DNA of 34,028 nt from Planctomycetota bacterium (GTDB lineage Bacteria; Planctomycetota; Planctomycetia; Pirellulales; Pirellulaceae): the NCBI GenBank assembly GCA_018970165.1, contig JAGWWZ010000042.1:1-34028 (forward strand), given 5' to 3'. Below are positions 1-9,819 of this stretch, one piece after another (position 1 is the first letter of the stretch; each line of letters opens with the position of its first letter). Below the pieces are notes generated by a model, which saw only the letters and a list, made by a program, of their open reading frames with translations, did no database searches and had not been told where the DNA came from. The position numbers and the translations under genes were made by a program.

Positions 1-109
1 TGGAACGGAAACTTGGGTTGAATCGACCGCTCGAATGATGGACCTGGAATCGACTCTGCGCCCTAGGGGCCGACCTCGCCAACAGCCAACGGACCGAAAC
101 GGTACCTGA
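1..109 (+). CDS. REP-associated tyrosine transposase (RAYT/Y1), C-terminal end only
   Basis: Reading frame 2 is open from the window start to a TGA at 107-109 and encodes 35 residues. The piece contains WVESTARMMDLESTLRPRGR followed by PRQQ. A tryptophan, then a 'LGLESTLRPRGRP'-like tail, is as I recall typical of the C-terminus of REP-associated tyrosine (Y1, IS200-like) transposases. These enzymes cut and join single-stranded REP hairpins. The catalytic HUH motif and tyrosine would lie upstream, outside the window, so activity cannot be judged. A REP-like hairpin sits over the stop codon, which fits the usual association of these genes with their target repeats. The family call rests on a short C-terminal signature only. 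Confidence 0.6.
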   Translation, partial: GTETWVESTARMMDLESTLRPRGRPRQQPTDRNGT

Positions 110-119
110 CACCTTTTCG
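95..119 (+). repeat. REP-like imperfect hairpin at the end of the transposase gene
   Basis: The left arm CGAAACGGT (95-103) pairs with the right arm ACCTTTTCG (111-119) at 8 of 9 positions, around a 7-base loop (104-110). The stop codon of the upstream reading frame lies inside the loop. GGTACCTGACACC-type sequences next to Y1 transposases are, from memory, common in planctomycete genomes. A second copy was not noticed in this window. Confidence 0.5.
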
Positions 120-164
120 CTACTCAGCAGGAGCGTATACATATCTTCAAGCGGAGATTTATAA

Positions 165-1211
165 TTGAGCTGCGTGAGGGGTGAGACGCGAGCGAGCATA
201 CGCTTGGGACCAAGTGTGAAAAAATCGAAAATAATGATGTTCGGATCTATCGCTTTGTTATTGGTCTGCACCTCTCTTTGGCTGAGATCGATCGGCGACG
301 TTTCGGAGGTCCTACCTCCGCAGCATTCGCGACTAGTAATCCAAACGGCCCATGGGGACCGTGAGTGTGTTGTCCATGTGCCACAGGGCTCTGGTTCGTC
401 CAAGCCGTTACCGCTCGTCATCATGCTTCACGGGTTCGGCGGCACGGCATTGAGCGCAGCCGATGAAACGGGTTGGTCTGCGAAATCAGATCAAGAGAAA
501 TTCATCATCGCCTATCCCGAGGGGAGTCGTCCCGACCGAGATAGCCCCGCGAATTTCCGCAGAAATCCGCAGGGTTGGAACGATGGCTCCGGTCGTTTTC
601 ATGCGGGAGAAAAGAACATCGATGATGTCGCCTACATCGATGCGCTCATCAGTGAGATTGCGCAAAGACATCGCGTCGACTCAAAGCGTATCTTTGTCAC
701 GGGGTTTTCTAATGGAGCGTCGATGACGTTTCGAATCGGTGCAGAGCTTTCCCACCGGGTCGCGGCGATCGCGCCGGTCTCGGGTACGTGCTGGCTGGAG
801 AAAATCCAACCCGCTCAGCCCCTTTCGGTGTGTTATATCACCGGAACAGCGGACTCACTCAATCCCCTCAATGGAGGTTATCCGAAGCTTGCCTTGGGGG
901 GCAAGGAGCAAGGTGGGAAGGCGAAGCCTGCAGTGCAAACCTTCATTGCCCAATGGGTCCGAGCCCTACAATGCCCCGAGTCACCGGATATAGACGAAAC
1001 CAGTAACGGTGTCCGGAAACAAGTACATGGCGATGCACGCGACCCGTCGCAAGTTGTTTGCATCACGGTCGAGGGCCTTGGGCATCATTGGGCTGGCGGT
1101 GAAAGCCAGGTACCAAATATTCTGGTTGGACGGAACACGAACAAACTCAACGCAACCGATGCGATTTGGGAGTTCTTTCGTTCCAGATCCGAGGTTGTGG
1201 CTGGGGAATGA
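165..1211 (+). CDS. Secreted PHB depolymerase / feruloyl esterase-like alpha/beta hydrolase (LpqC family)
   Basis: A 348-residue serine hydrolase related to the esterase PHB depolymerase / LpqC group, which cleaves polyester or feruloyl-ester substrates outside the cytoplasm. The oxyanion-hole region HGFGG is at residues 89-93, the nucleophile elbow GFSNGAS puts Ser at 182, GTAD gives the likely acid at 230, and GLGHHW gives the catalytic His near 307. The segment MMFGSIALLLVCTSLWL (24-40), preceded by lysines, looks like a signal peptide or membrane anchor. The TTG at 165 has a GGAG eight bases upstream. An in-frame GTG at 216 or ATG at 234 would give a more usual signal peptide but has no clear ribosome binding site. 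The natural substrate is not evident. It stands alone between the transposase remnant and the SHD1 gene. Confidence 0.85.
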   Translation: MSCVRGETRASIRLGPSVKKSKIMMFGSIALLLVCTSLWLRSIGDVSEVLPPQHSRLVIQTAHGDRECVVHVPQGSGSSKPLPLVIMLHGFGGTALSAADETGWSAKSDQEKFIIAYPEGSRPDRDSPANFRRNPQGWNDGSGRFHAGEKNIDDVAYIDALISEIAQRHRVDSKRIFVTGFSNGASMTFRIGAELSHRVAAIAPVSGTCWLEKIQPAQPLSVCYITGTADSLNPLNGGYPKLALGGKEQGGKAKPAVQTFIAQWVRALQCPESPDIDETSNGVRKQVHGDARDPSQVVCITVEGLGHHWAGGESQVPNILVGRNTNKLNATDAIWEFFRSRSEVVAGE

Positions 1212-1483
1212 ACCATTCAATGATAGGCTTCGATGTTAGGCAGAGAGAGAAAAGCATTTTTTTGAGCAAATTCGACAAAGTGAGGGCTCTTCCGTAGCCA
1301 GGAACCCAGACAGTTCGCAGACTCGGTATGAATTCTTTGCGATAATGACTAACACTCGATAGGATTGTCGCGCATGGCGTGCCAGAACAGACTTCTCGGT
1401 CTTCACCTGATTCATGGAGCATTTTCCGCTAACGGTTGATTTGCACCGCCAAAACAACGTTTCTCTTACGGAGCCTTTCCAGA

Positions 1484-2833
1484 ATGACAAGACACATCAG
1501 CATCCTTGCTCTGCCTCTCAGTCTTTGGTTTGTTTGTTGTGTCTTCAATGAAGTTGCATTGTCGCAGGAGCAATCAAAGGAATGGAAAGACTCGACCGGT
1601 CGTTTTCAAATAGAAGCTACGCTCGAAGGGGTTGAAGGCGAGGTTGCGGTTCTGTCCCGTGCCGATGGAAAAACCATTCGAGTTCCGATCAGTCGGCTTC
1701 GCCAAAGCGACCAAGAGTACGTGATGTCCTTTAGGAAGAAACAACAAAACTCAGTGCCCGACGTAAAGTCCAAAAAGAAAAGAGCGAAAGACACCAACGT
1801 CCCGTTGGACCAAGTTCTCGCAAGACCCGCAAATGTTTCCTTTGCCAATGAACCATTAAGCACATGTATAGAGAAAATAAGTGAACAGCATTCGATCAAT
1901 TCCGCGTTTCTAATCAATCCAAAACGGGACAGAAACCCTACGTGGGCTCACACGGAAATAACTTACCAATCGACTAACGAAACGCTTGAGGAGGCGCTTT
2001 CTTCGATCTTATCTCCGCTCTCATTAGAATGGTCAAACTTCCATGGAGTGTTGGTGATTGCTGCGGATAAAGATCTAGTTTCGAGTACCCGCGTATACCT
2101 CGTGAAGCAGGCGAGGTTCGTGAAGGATTTCGATTTCCGGAATATTGTGAAGTTTATTTTCGAGAACGTTGCCAAAACAAGTTGGGAGAAAGGTGATGGC
2201 CGCCTTGCACCGGTTTATCCGGATTTCTTAGTCATTTACCAAACGCCTTCTGCCCATCGCGAGATTGAGAAGTTGCAGGACGTAGCACTTCCGCCGGCCA
2301 TCGCACGAAAAACTGGATTTGATGCCCGCAATCCCCTCAGCAAAGAGATCAGCGTATCCTTTGCCGATACCCCACTAAACGAGGCTATCGAAGAGATAGC
2401 CGAAAAATCTAATGTACGGATCTCGCTAGACACAAAACAGCTAGCGGCTTCCAGCCTAGCGGAACAACAGTACATTACTTTGAGTCTGCAAAATGTCCGT
2501 GCTGAGTCTGTATTGACGCTGGTCCTGCTACCGTTAGACCTGTATTACTTCAAAGATAAATCGGTAATTCAAGTTCGAAGTAAAAGTTATGCCTATCAGC
2601 ACCCTATCACGGTTGCTCATGATATTTCGGGTATTCATGGGGACGGATATAATCCAGCCGACCACGTTCAAAGACTCCTTGAAGATTTTATCGAAACCGA
2701 CACTTGGTCACACGGTGGCGGGAATGGTACTATCTCTCTCATCCCACCAAGCCAGCTATCGATTACAAATGCAGAGCACGTGCAGATAGCTATCAAGCAA
2801 TTGCTTCAAGAACTGCGAAACTCGGCACGGTGA
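1484..2833 (+). CDS. Secreted SHD1-domain protein with two tandem secretin-like (STN/N1) modules
   Basis: A 449-residue protein with a signal peptide (SILALPLSLWFVCCVF). Residues about 33-81 match the SHD1 pattern often found in planctomycete exported proteins: W.d.tGrF.ieA....egd.V.L...DGk.i.Vpi..Ls..D. Two related modules follow, at about 117-266 and 289-446. Each begins with a 'VSFA(N/D).PL..aIE.I.E...' segment like the short N-terminal domain of secretins and TonB receptors. Each ends with a 'T.SW..G.G / TDTWSHGGG ... H..I..L' segment like the secretin-N fold. No secretin pore domain is present, so it is probably not an outer-membrane channel. The ATG at 1484 is preferred over the upstream TTG at 1436 because ACGGAG lies about nine bases before it and the signal peptide starts there. 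Function unknown. Confidence 0.75.
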   Translation: MTRHISILALPLSLWFVCCVFNEVALSQEQSKEWKDSTGRFQIEATLEGVEGEVAVLSRADGKTIRVPISRLRQSDQEYVMSFRKKQQNSVPDVKSKKKRAKDTNVPLDQVLARPANVSFANEPLSTCIEKISEQHSINSAFLINPKRDRNPTWAHTEITYQSTNETLEEALSSILSPLSLEWSNFHGVLVIAADKDLVSSTRVYLVKQARFVKDFDFRNIVKFIFENVAKTSWEKGDGRLAPVYPDFLVIYQTPSAHREIEKLQDVALPPAIARKTGFDARNPLSKEISVSFADTPLNEAIEEIAEKSNVRISLDTKQLAASSLAEQQYITLSLQNVRAESVLTLVLLPLDLYYFKDKSVIQVRSKSYAYQHPITVAHDISGIHGDGYNPADHVQRLLEDFIETDTWSHGGGNGTISLIPPSQLSITNAEHVQIAIKQLLQELRNSAR

Positions 2834-3067
2834 ATGCCAGTCGGAAATCTCTTGGAAACCCGGGCAACTCTTCAGGTCGGGCATCCTCAGTGTTGCTCTC
2901 CGTTTTCTAATATCTGTGTTTCGAAATGAGCGCTGGTTGGATGCGACGCACCTAAAAAGCATTTTCCCTCGCGAAAGCAGGTCTCCGTAACTGCGATTGC
3001 CTGCTATATTGGAGGGTAGTGAGAGACCAGAGATTCGCCCATCCCTACCTAACCTTTTAAATTTGCT

Positions 3068-6000
3068 ATGCTGCGGCTAGATACTTTTGCTGGTGGATTA
3101 TTGGGGGTGGTCCTGTCAGTCGCGATCGTTTCCGTAGCATCGGGTGAAGCACCTTCCTCATCAACTCTCGACTTCAACCGTGATATCAGGCCTATCCTCT
3201 CCAACCGATGCTTTCGCTGTCATGGTCCCGATGAAAGTGAACGCCAAGGGGGTGGTGCTTCTGGGTTGAGACTCGACACCCCGGAAGGAATCGCCGAGGA
3301 CCTGGGAGGTCATTTCGCTGTGGTTCCCGGGAAACCGGAGCAGAGTGAATTGATTGCTCGGATCAAATCGCAAGATGCTGCTAGTGTCATGCCTCCTCCC
3401 GAAACGGGAATCAAGCTCAACGATGCCGAAATTGCATTGCTGGAACGCTGGGTTCGCGAGAACGCACCGTATGCAATCCATTGGTCCTATCGTGTGCCGC
3501 AGCGACCGGACCTTCCTCAAGTGGCATCCGATCAGGAAAAACAATGGATCAGGGTTCCCTTGGATCATTTCGTTCTTGAACGCTTGCGTCGCGAAGGACT
3601 GACACCGCAACCGGAAGCGGATCGGTATACACTCATTCGTCGCGTTGCATTGGACGCAACCGGATTGCCACCAACCCAAGATGATGTCCTGCGATTCATC
3701 GAGGATTCATCCGCAGACGCATACGAGAAAATGGTGGATCGTTTTCTGGCCAAGGAAACGTATGGCGAGCATTGGGCAAGAATGTGGCTCGACATGGCGC
3801 GGTATGCCGACTCATCAGGCTATGCTGACGATCCTGCACGCACGATTTGGCTTTATCGAGACTATGTGATCGGCGCCTTTAATCGCAATGTACCCTTCGA
3901 TCAATTCACGATCGAACAGCTAGCGGGCGACATGCTCCCTAATCCCTCTGCCGAGCAACTGATTGCGACTGCTTTTCATCGAAACACGCTGACCAACAAC
4001 GAAGGGGGAACCAACGACGAGGAGTTCCGCAATGTGGCAGTCGTCGACCGCGTGAATACGACCTATGCGGTTTGGATGGGAACTACCATGGCATGTGCTC
4101 AGTGCCATAGCCATAAGTATGACCCCATCAGTCAACAGGAGTACTTCCAGACCTTCGCAATCTTCAACAACACCGAAGATGCCGACCGTGGTGATGAATC
4201 GCCGCTTTACGAAGCCTGGACAGAGGAGCAACTCAAACGCCGCGCCGAACTGAACACACAATTTGCTACCGATGTTCGGCTTCTCGATACGATGACTCCC
4301 GAATTGGAAGCATCGCAGAAGGCCTGGGAGAACAGTTTGGCGAACCCACCTGCATGGTCGACTCCAACGATTCTCTCCGCTACCAGTGAAGCCGGCGTTA
4401 CGTTGTCGATCGACCCTTCGACCCACATCATTCGCAGCGCTGCGGGTGCAGGGAAAGATGATTTTCACATCGATATGGATCTAGCCGACATAAGAAGCGC
4501 TGGTATATCCAAGCTTTCAGCGATTCAGCTAGAAACCTTCGCCGACGACACCCTGCCAAACAAAGGCCCCGGATGGAACAATGGCAATTTCATCCTTACC
4601 GAGTTGCGGGCCACGTTATTGCCACCGGCAGGAACCAATTTCAGCGGGCGATATGTGCGTGTCGAGTTGCCGGGTTCGAATAAAATCCTGTCCCTAGCGG
4701 AGGTCGAGGTGTTCGCTAAGGGAGAGAATATCGCTCAGAAAGGAACCGCAACGCAAAGCAACGTTGCATTCGACGGTATGCCTTCGCGCGCGATCGATGG
4801 AAACACCAATGGAAACTATTTCGAAGCCAACTCGGTAACGCACTCCGATGTCAACGCCACCGATCCTTGGTGGGAGGTCGATTTAGGATCGATCCAAGTG
4901 ATCGACAAGATCACAGTTTGGAATCGAACGGATGGCGGAGCCTCTATATCCGACCGACTGAAAGGGGCTCGCGTTCAAGTTCTGGATGAGGACAAAAAGG
5001 TTCTCTGGGAAAAACCGATCGAGAATACGTCTAAGCCTGATCTAGCCTGGGCAATCGATGGCTCGCGACTCATCTCCTTCACGGCTGCAGTCGCTGATTT
5101 CCAGCAAGGGGATTATGTTGCAGCTAATCTCGCCAACAAAGTAATTGATCCCAATAAAGGATGGGGCGTGGGTGGTGGAGCGGGCCGCGACCACCGAGTC
5201 ACCCTGGTCGCATCCGAACCAGTCGATGTTCCTGAGGGAAGTCGGCTGCGAGTTATGTTAAGTCATCAATCACCACACACTCAACATGTTATCGGCCGTT
5301 TTCGTTTATCGGTGACCGGTGAACCTACGGCCCTCAAGTGGGCCAATATTCGAAAGGAAACGCAATCGATCCTGCAAACGGCCGAAGAGGATCGAACCGA
5401 TTCGCAGAAAACAGCCCTCGCAATCTTCTATCGCTCGATCGCTCCTGAACTCGACATCGTAAGAACCCGATTGGAAGCGACTCGAGTAGAGTTGGCTTCA
5501 TTCAAACCAACCACCACCGTGCCGATTCTACGGGAGCGGAGTAAAGATCGGCATCGTGTCACGAAATTGCAACATCGCGGTAACTATCTTGATTTAGGCG
5601 AAGTGGTGACGCCAGGTATCCCCAGCGTGTTTAAAACAGGCAATCTACCAGTAAATAATCGACTCGAGTTGGCCCAATGGATCGTTTCGAAGGACAATCC
5701 ATTGACAGCCCGGGTAACAGTCAATCGATACTGGGAACAACTCTTCGGCACTGGCCTTGTTGCCACCGCCGAGGAGTTCGGCTCGCAAGGCGACTTGCCA
5801 AGTCATCCGGAATTGCTCGACTGGCTAGCAGTCGAGTTCGTCGAAGGAGGCTGGAACATGAAGCAGTTGCTCCGCACGTTGCTCATGAGTGCGACGTATC
5901 GCCAATCTTCGAAGGTTTCGAAGAACGAGGTGCAATTGGATCCCGATAATCGATTGCTAGCGAGGGGGCCGCGATTCCGTCTACCAGCGGAAACGATTCG

Positions 6001-6595
6001 GGATCAGGCTCTCGCGGTCGCGGGCCTATTGAGCTCGAAGATGAAGGGCCCGCCGGTAAAGCCACCTCAACCATCGCTCGGCTTATCTGCCGCGTTTGGA
6101 TCCAGTACCGACTGGTCTCCAAGCGGAGGTGATGATCGATACCGCCGAGGTATTTACACCACATGGCGGCGTTCCAATCCCTATCCTTCGATGAGTGCCT
6201 TCGATGCGCCCAATCGGGAAGTCTGCACGCTTCGACGCGTTCGTACCAATACGCCTCTTCAGGCGCTCGTGACGCTCAATGACCCCGTCTACATCGAAGC
6301 GGCCCAAGCGTTCGGCAGGAGTATGTTCCAATCGGCCGACTCCAACACAGGGCGGATCGAATACGGTTTGAAGGCGGCCTTGTGTCGGCCTATTGACGCA
6401 GACGAGATTCAGATCCTACAGAAACTGCATGAAAAGGCGGTAGCGATTTTCAAGTCGCAACCTGAGTCAGCGATCAAAATGGCGACGGATCCGTTGGGTG
6501 CATTGCCAGAAGGTATGGATCCCGCGGAGATGGCGGCTTGGACGGTGGTCGCCAACTCCATTTTGAACCTAGATGAGTTTTTGATGCGGCGATAA
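3068..6595 (+). CDS. PSCyt1-DUF1549-discoidin-DUF1553 planctomycete cytochrome protein
   Basis: An exported 1175-residue protein. After a signal peptide (residues 1-26) comes a planctomycete cytochrome c domain (PSCyt1) with haem motif CFRCH at 48-52 and a downstream MPPP that can supply the Met ligand. DUF1549 (PSCyt2) spans about 160-370 and carries a second CxxCH (CAQCH, from about residue 342). Residues about 535-660 look like an F5/8 type C (discoidin) carbohydrate-binding domain, with LAEVEVF, AIDGNTNG and WWEVDLGS. DUF1553 (PSD1) spans about 860-1070, from NRLELAQWIV to RTNTPLQALVTLNDP. Members are thought to be surface or periplasmic proteins linked to polysaccharide use, but no reaction is established. 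The next gene, DUF1501, is the usual partner, starting about 75 bases after the stop. Confidence 0.93.
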   Translation: MLRLDTFAGGLLGVVLSVAIVSVASGEAPSSSTLDFNRDIRPILSNRCFRCHGPDESERQGGGASGLRLDTPEGIAEDLGGHFAVVPGKPEQSELIARIKSQDAASVMPPPETGIKLNDAEIALLERWVRENAPYAIHWSYRVPQRPDLPQVASDQEKQWIRVPLDHFVLERLRREGLTPQPEADRYTLIRRVALDATGLPPTQDDVLRFIEDSSADAYEKMVDRFLAKETYGEHWARMWLDMARYADSSGYADDPARTIWLYRDYVIGAFNRNVPFDQFTIEQLAGDMLPNPSAEQLIATAFHRNTLTNNEGGTNDEEFRNVAVVDRVNTTYAVWMGTTMACAQCHSHKYDPISQQEYFQTFAIFNNTEDADRGDESPLYEAWTEEQLKRRAELNTQFATDVRLLDTMTPELEASQKAWENSLANPPAWSTPTILSATSEAGVTLSIDPSTHIIRSAAGAGKDDFHIDMDLADIRSAGISKLSAIQLETFADDTLPNKGPGWNNGNFILTELRATLLPPAGTNFSGRYVRVELPGSNKILSLAEVEVFAKGENIAQKGTATQSNVAFDGMPSRAIDGNTNGNYFEANSVTHSDVNATDPWWEVDLGSIQVIDKITVWNRTDGGASISDRLKGARVQVLDEDKKVLWEKPIENTSKPDLAWAIDGSRLISFTAAVADFQQGDYVAANLANKVIDPNKGWGVGGGAGRDHRVTLVASEPVDVPEGSRLRVMLSHQSPHTQHVIGRFRLSVTGEPTALKWANIRKETQSILQTAEEDRTDSQKTALAIFYRSIAPELDIVRTRLEATRVELASFKPTTTVPILRERSKDRHRVTKLQHRGNYLDLGEVVTPGIPSVFKTGNLPVNNRLELAQWIVSKDNPLTARVTVNRYWEQLFGTGLVATAEEFGSQGDLPSHPELLDWLAVEFVEGGWNMKQLLRTLLMSATYRQSSKVSKNEVQLDPDNRLLARGPRFRLPAETIRDQALAVAGLLSSKMKGPPVKPPQPSLGLSAAFGSSTDWSPSGGDDRYRRGIYTTWRRSNPYPSMSAFDAPNREVCTLRRVRTNTPLQALVTLNDPVYIEAAQAFGRSMFQSADSNTGRIEYGLKAALCRPIDADEIQILQKLHEKAVAIFKSQPESAIKMATDPLGALPEGMDPAEMAAWTVVANSILNLDEFLMRR

Positions 6596-6671
6596 TCCGA
6601 ATCACCGTGTCTGTACACGCCTTCAGTATCAAGAAAGACATGATACGAATTCGAATTTGTTGGAGATCACG

Positions 6672-8150
6672 ATGACGGCCAATGGGAATGACCCTCGAAT
6701 CGATCGCATCGCATGGCAGACGCGACGTCACTTCTTGAAGGAGTCGATCGGTGGTATAGGAGCCCTAGCCCTCGCATCGATGCTCAGTCAAGGAGCGTCG
6801 GCGGATCCAACGCAAGCGACCTCGGGCGTTATCAATCCACTGGCTCCACGCAAACCTCACTTTGCGGCAAAGGCCAAGCGCGTAATCTATATTCACTTGA
6901 CCGGATCTCCGCCCCATCTGGACATGTACGACTACAAACCGGAGTTGGTAAAACGCACGGGCGAGGATTGCCCGGAGTCATTTCTAAAAGGGCGAATGTT
7001 CGCCTTTACCTCCGGGGTGCCGAAGCTTTTGGGAACACCGCATCAGTTTGCTCAGTATGGTTCGGGCGGGACTTGGATGAGCGACGCAGTGCCGAACTTC
7101 CACGGCATCGCCGATGAGCTTTGTGTAATCAAATCGATGTTTACCGAGCAGTTCAATCACGCTCCTGCAGAACTTCTGCTCTTTACCGGTTCTCCCCGGT
7201 CCGGGCGTCCATCCCTTGGCTCTTGGGTCACTTATGGTCTAGGATCGGAAAATGAAAATCTACCAGGATTTGTCGTGTTGATCTCCAGCGGAGTTCAGCC
7301 CAATGGTGGAAAGAATTCGTTTGGTAGTGGCTTCCTGCCGAGCGTCTATCAGGGTGTTCAATGTCGATCGCAAGGCGATCCGGTTCTCTATGTGACGAAC
7401 CCTCCGGGTATGGATCGTCAGATGCGACGTTTAACTCTCGACGCGATCAGCGAGCTGAATCAAAAGCAAGCTAGCGAAATGGGGCATCCCGAGACCGCAA
7501 CGCGCATCGCGCAATACGAACTGGCCTTTCGTATGCAAATGTCTGTCCCGGAAGTCATGGACATTTCCAGGGAACCGGCAACCGTGCTTGAGTCCTATGG
7601 GGCCAAACCGGGTGCATCAAGCCTAGCCAATAACTGCCTTCTAGCACGACGATTGGTCGAGCAAGGGGTTCGATACGTTCAGCTGTTCGATTGGGGGTGG
7701 GACTTCCATGGCACATCGCCGGGTGAAGATATTCGCGATGAACTGAGCAACAAGTGCAGGACGATGGACAAGCCGATTTCGGCGCTCATTAAAGAACTGC
7801 GGCAACGCGGGCTGCTGGACGAAACATTGATCGTTGTCGGCGGCGAGTTTGGACGCACGCCATTCCGCGAAGGTCGCACTGCTGGCGGTAACACACTTGG
7901 ACGCGATCATTACCCAGACTGTAATTCCATGATTCTAGCGGGCGGGGGAATCCGTGGTGGAATTTCCTACGGCGAGACCGACGAACTCGGCTTCAGCATC
8001 GTCAAGGACAAGGTACATGTTCATGACTTGCAGGCCACTATCCTTCATCAACTCGGATTCGACCACACACGATTGACCTATCGATTCCAGGGGCGCGATT
8101 ATCGCTTGACAGACGTTCATGGCGAAGTGGTCAAGGGCATCATTGCCTGA
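6672..8150 (+). CDS. Tat-exported DUF1501 family protein
   Basis: A 492-residue DUF1501 protein, a family with a sulfatase/alkaline-phosphatase-like fold whose reaction is not established. The N-terminus has a twin-arginine signal, TRRHFLKESIGGIGALALAS, predicting folded export by the Tat system. Family landmarks are HLTGSPPHLDMYDYKPEL near the start, GSWVTYGLGSEN in the middle, and GGEFGRTPFREG with GRDHYP near the C-terminus. The ATG at 6672 follows GGAGAT by five bases and is preferred over the TTG at 6657. It lies directly after the DUF1553 gene on the same strand and is probably co-transcribed. A divergent second copy of this pair is at the right end of the window. Confidence 0.92.
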   Translation: MTANGNDPRIDRIAWQTRRHFLKESIGGIGALALASMLSQGASADPTQATSGVINPLAPRKPHFAAKAKRVIYIHLTGSPPHLDMYDYKPELVKRTGEDCPESFLKGRMFAFTSGVPKLLGTPHQFAQYGSGGTWMSDAVPNFHGIADELCVIKSMFTEQFNHAPAELLLFTGSPRSGRPSLGSWVTYGLGSENENLPGFVVLISSGVQPNGGKNSFGSGFLPSVYQGVQCRSQGDPVLYVTNPPGMDRQMRRLTLDAISELNQKQASEMGHPETATRIAQYELAFRMQMSVPEVMDISREPATVLESYGAKPGASSLANNCLLARRLVEQGVRYVQLFDWGWDFHGTSPGEDIRDELSNKCRTMDKPISALIKELRQRGLLDETLIVVGGEFGRTPFREGRTAGGNTLGRDHYPDCNSMILAGGGIRGGISYGETDELGFSIVKDKVHVHDLQATILHQLGFDHTRLTYRFQGRDYRLTDVHGEVVKGIIA

Positions 8151-8395
8151 CCGGAACTGGATGGCAGTCTCCGCATGGCAAAGTCTGCGCAGTTTACTGA
8201 GTCCGTGGAGTAGCGAGAGCGAAATTACGTTCGAGGTTGCGCAAAGCAGCCCGCATCGGCTTGGAATTTTTTCGTATTTGCTAACAATGGTGCTGCCCGA
8301 GAAAAATTCGATCGGCTCCTTTCTCAAATAAAACCTCGCAGCCTCAGTTCGGCTACGGGTACATCATCGATTCCTTGCTGGCACGAAGAAACAAC

Positions 8396-9793
8396 ATGAC
8401 GACATCTTGGATTTCCATCAAAGAGGCGCGGGACTCCGCATCGATCGGCAAATCGGCTCAGGTCCGAGGCTGGGTTCGGACCCGGCGAGACAGCAAAGGG
8501 GGGTTTAGCTTCATCGAGGTTAACGACGGCAGCTGTTTTGGCAATCTCCAAATCATCGCGGATGGGAATCTTGCGAACTATCAGGCAGATGTTTTGACAT
8601 TGACGGTCGGAAGCAGCGTTGTAGTCGAGGGGGAAATCAAGGCCAGTACTGGACAAGGACAGGCATCGGAAATGGCCGCAACGTCACTCCGCATCCTAGG
8701 CCACGCCAGCGCGACCGACTACCCTCTTCAAAAGAAACAACACACCTTCGAAAAACTCCGCGAGTGGGCGCACCTGCGACCTCGCACCAATACGTTCGGC
8801 GCCGTTGCTCGCGTACGACATCGACTGAGCTGCGCTACCCATCAATTCTACGACGGCGAAGGGTTCGTGCTGGTCCACACACCAATCATCACCGCCAGCG
8901 ACTGCGAAGGGGCGGGTCAGATGTTCCGCGTCACGACACTGCCGCTCGATAACCTCCCAACCATTCAAGGCAAGGTGGACGTCAGCAAGGATTTCTTCGG
9001 CAAGTCCTCGTTTCTCACCGTCAGTGGCCAACTTGAAGGGGAAGCCTATGCATGTGCGCTGGGCAAGATCTACACGTTTGGTCCCACATTCCGAGCCGAG
9101 AACTCCAATACCTCGCGGCATTTGTCTGAGTTCTGGATGATTGAGCCTGAGGCAGCTTTCTACGATCTCACAGACAACATGCAATTGGCGGAGCGCTATC
9201 TCAAGTTCATGTTGCGAGAAACGCTCGAGCATTGCGAGGAGGATATGGACTTCTTCGAAAAGCGAATCCAACCTGGACTTCTCGCGTCCTTGCAACTGGT
9301 ACTCGATAAGCCGTTCGTGCATATTTCTTACACAGAAGCGATCGATATTCTCACCAAGAGCGATGGAAAGTTCGAGTATCCGGTGGCATGGGGCATGGAT
9401 CTGCAGAGCGAACACGAACGCTACTTGACTGAAAAGCATGTCAATGGCCCGGTGATTCTTTACAACTATCCCAAAGAGATCAAATCGTTCTACATGCGGC
9501 TCAACGATGATGGCAAAACTGTGGCGGCGATGGATGTCTTGGTCCCGGGAGTCGGTGAAATTATCGGTGGCAGTCAGCGTGAGGAGCGGCTCGATGTGTT
9601 GACCGAGCGGATGACCGGTATGGGGCTGACCGAACAGGATTATTGGTGGTATCTCGATTTGCGTCGATACGGCACAGTCCCCCATGCGGGCTTTGGCTTG
9701 GGATTGGAGCGGATGGTTCAGTACTCGACCGGTATGGCCAATATTCGCGATGTGATTCCTTTTCCACGCACACCTGGTCATTGCGAGTTCTAA
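8396..9793 (+). CDS. asnS: Asparaginyl-tRNA synthetase
   Basis: A cytoplasmic class IIb aminoacyl-tRNA synthetase that attaches asparagine to tRNA-Asn. The length of 465 residues is usual for bacterial AsnRS. An N-terminal OB-fold anticodon-binding domain covers about residues 15-110 ([20 protein letters not shown]). The catalytic core has the motif 2 region [21 protein letters not shown], which is diagnostic for AsnRS rather than AspRS, and the motif 3 [15 protein letters not shown]. It ends in PRTPGHCEF, the common AsnRS terminus. The ATG at 8396 is preferred to an upstream TTG at 8375 because it gives the family's normal N-terminus. malQ follows 26 bases later on the same strand. Confidence 0.97.
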   Translation: MTTSWISIKEARDSASIGKSAQVRGWVRTRRDSKGGFSFIEVNDGSCFGNLQIIADGNLANYQADVLTLTVGSSVVVEGEIKASTGQGQASEMAATSLRILGHASATDYPLQKKQHTFEKLREWAHLRPRTNTFGAVARVRHRLSCATHQFYDGEGFVLVHTPIITASDCEGAGQMFRVTTLPLDNLPTIQGKVDVSKDFFGKSSFLTVSGQLEGEAYACALGKIYTFGPTFRAENSNTSRHLSEFWMIEPEAAFYDLTDNMQLAERYLKFMLRETLEHCEEDMDFFEKRIQPGLLASLQLVLDKPFVHISYTEAIDILTKSDGKFEYPVAWGMDLQSEHERYLTEKHVNGPVILYNYPKEIKSFYMRLNDDGKTVAAMDVLVPGVGEIIGGSQREERLDVLTERMTGMGLTEQDYWWYLDLRRYGTVPHAGFGLGLERMVQYSTGMANIRDVIPFPRTPGHCEF

Positions 9794-9819
9794 CAAAGAT
9801 TGGGAATACGGTATCCAAG

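Noticed and set aside
1212-1483. The 272-base gap between the esterase gene and the SHD1 gene
   Set aside because: I looked for small genes, tRNA and hairpins and saw nothing I could support.
8119-8331. A 70-codon open frame after the first DUF1501 gene
   Set aside because: It overlaps the end of that gene, and its translation has no domain or ribosome binding site.
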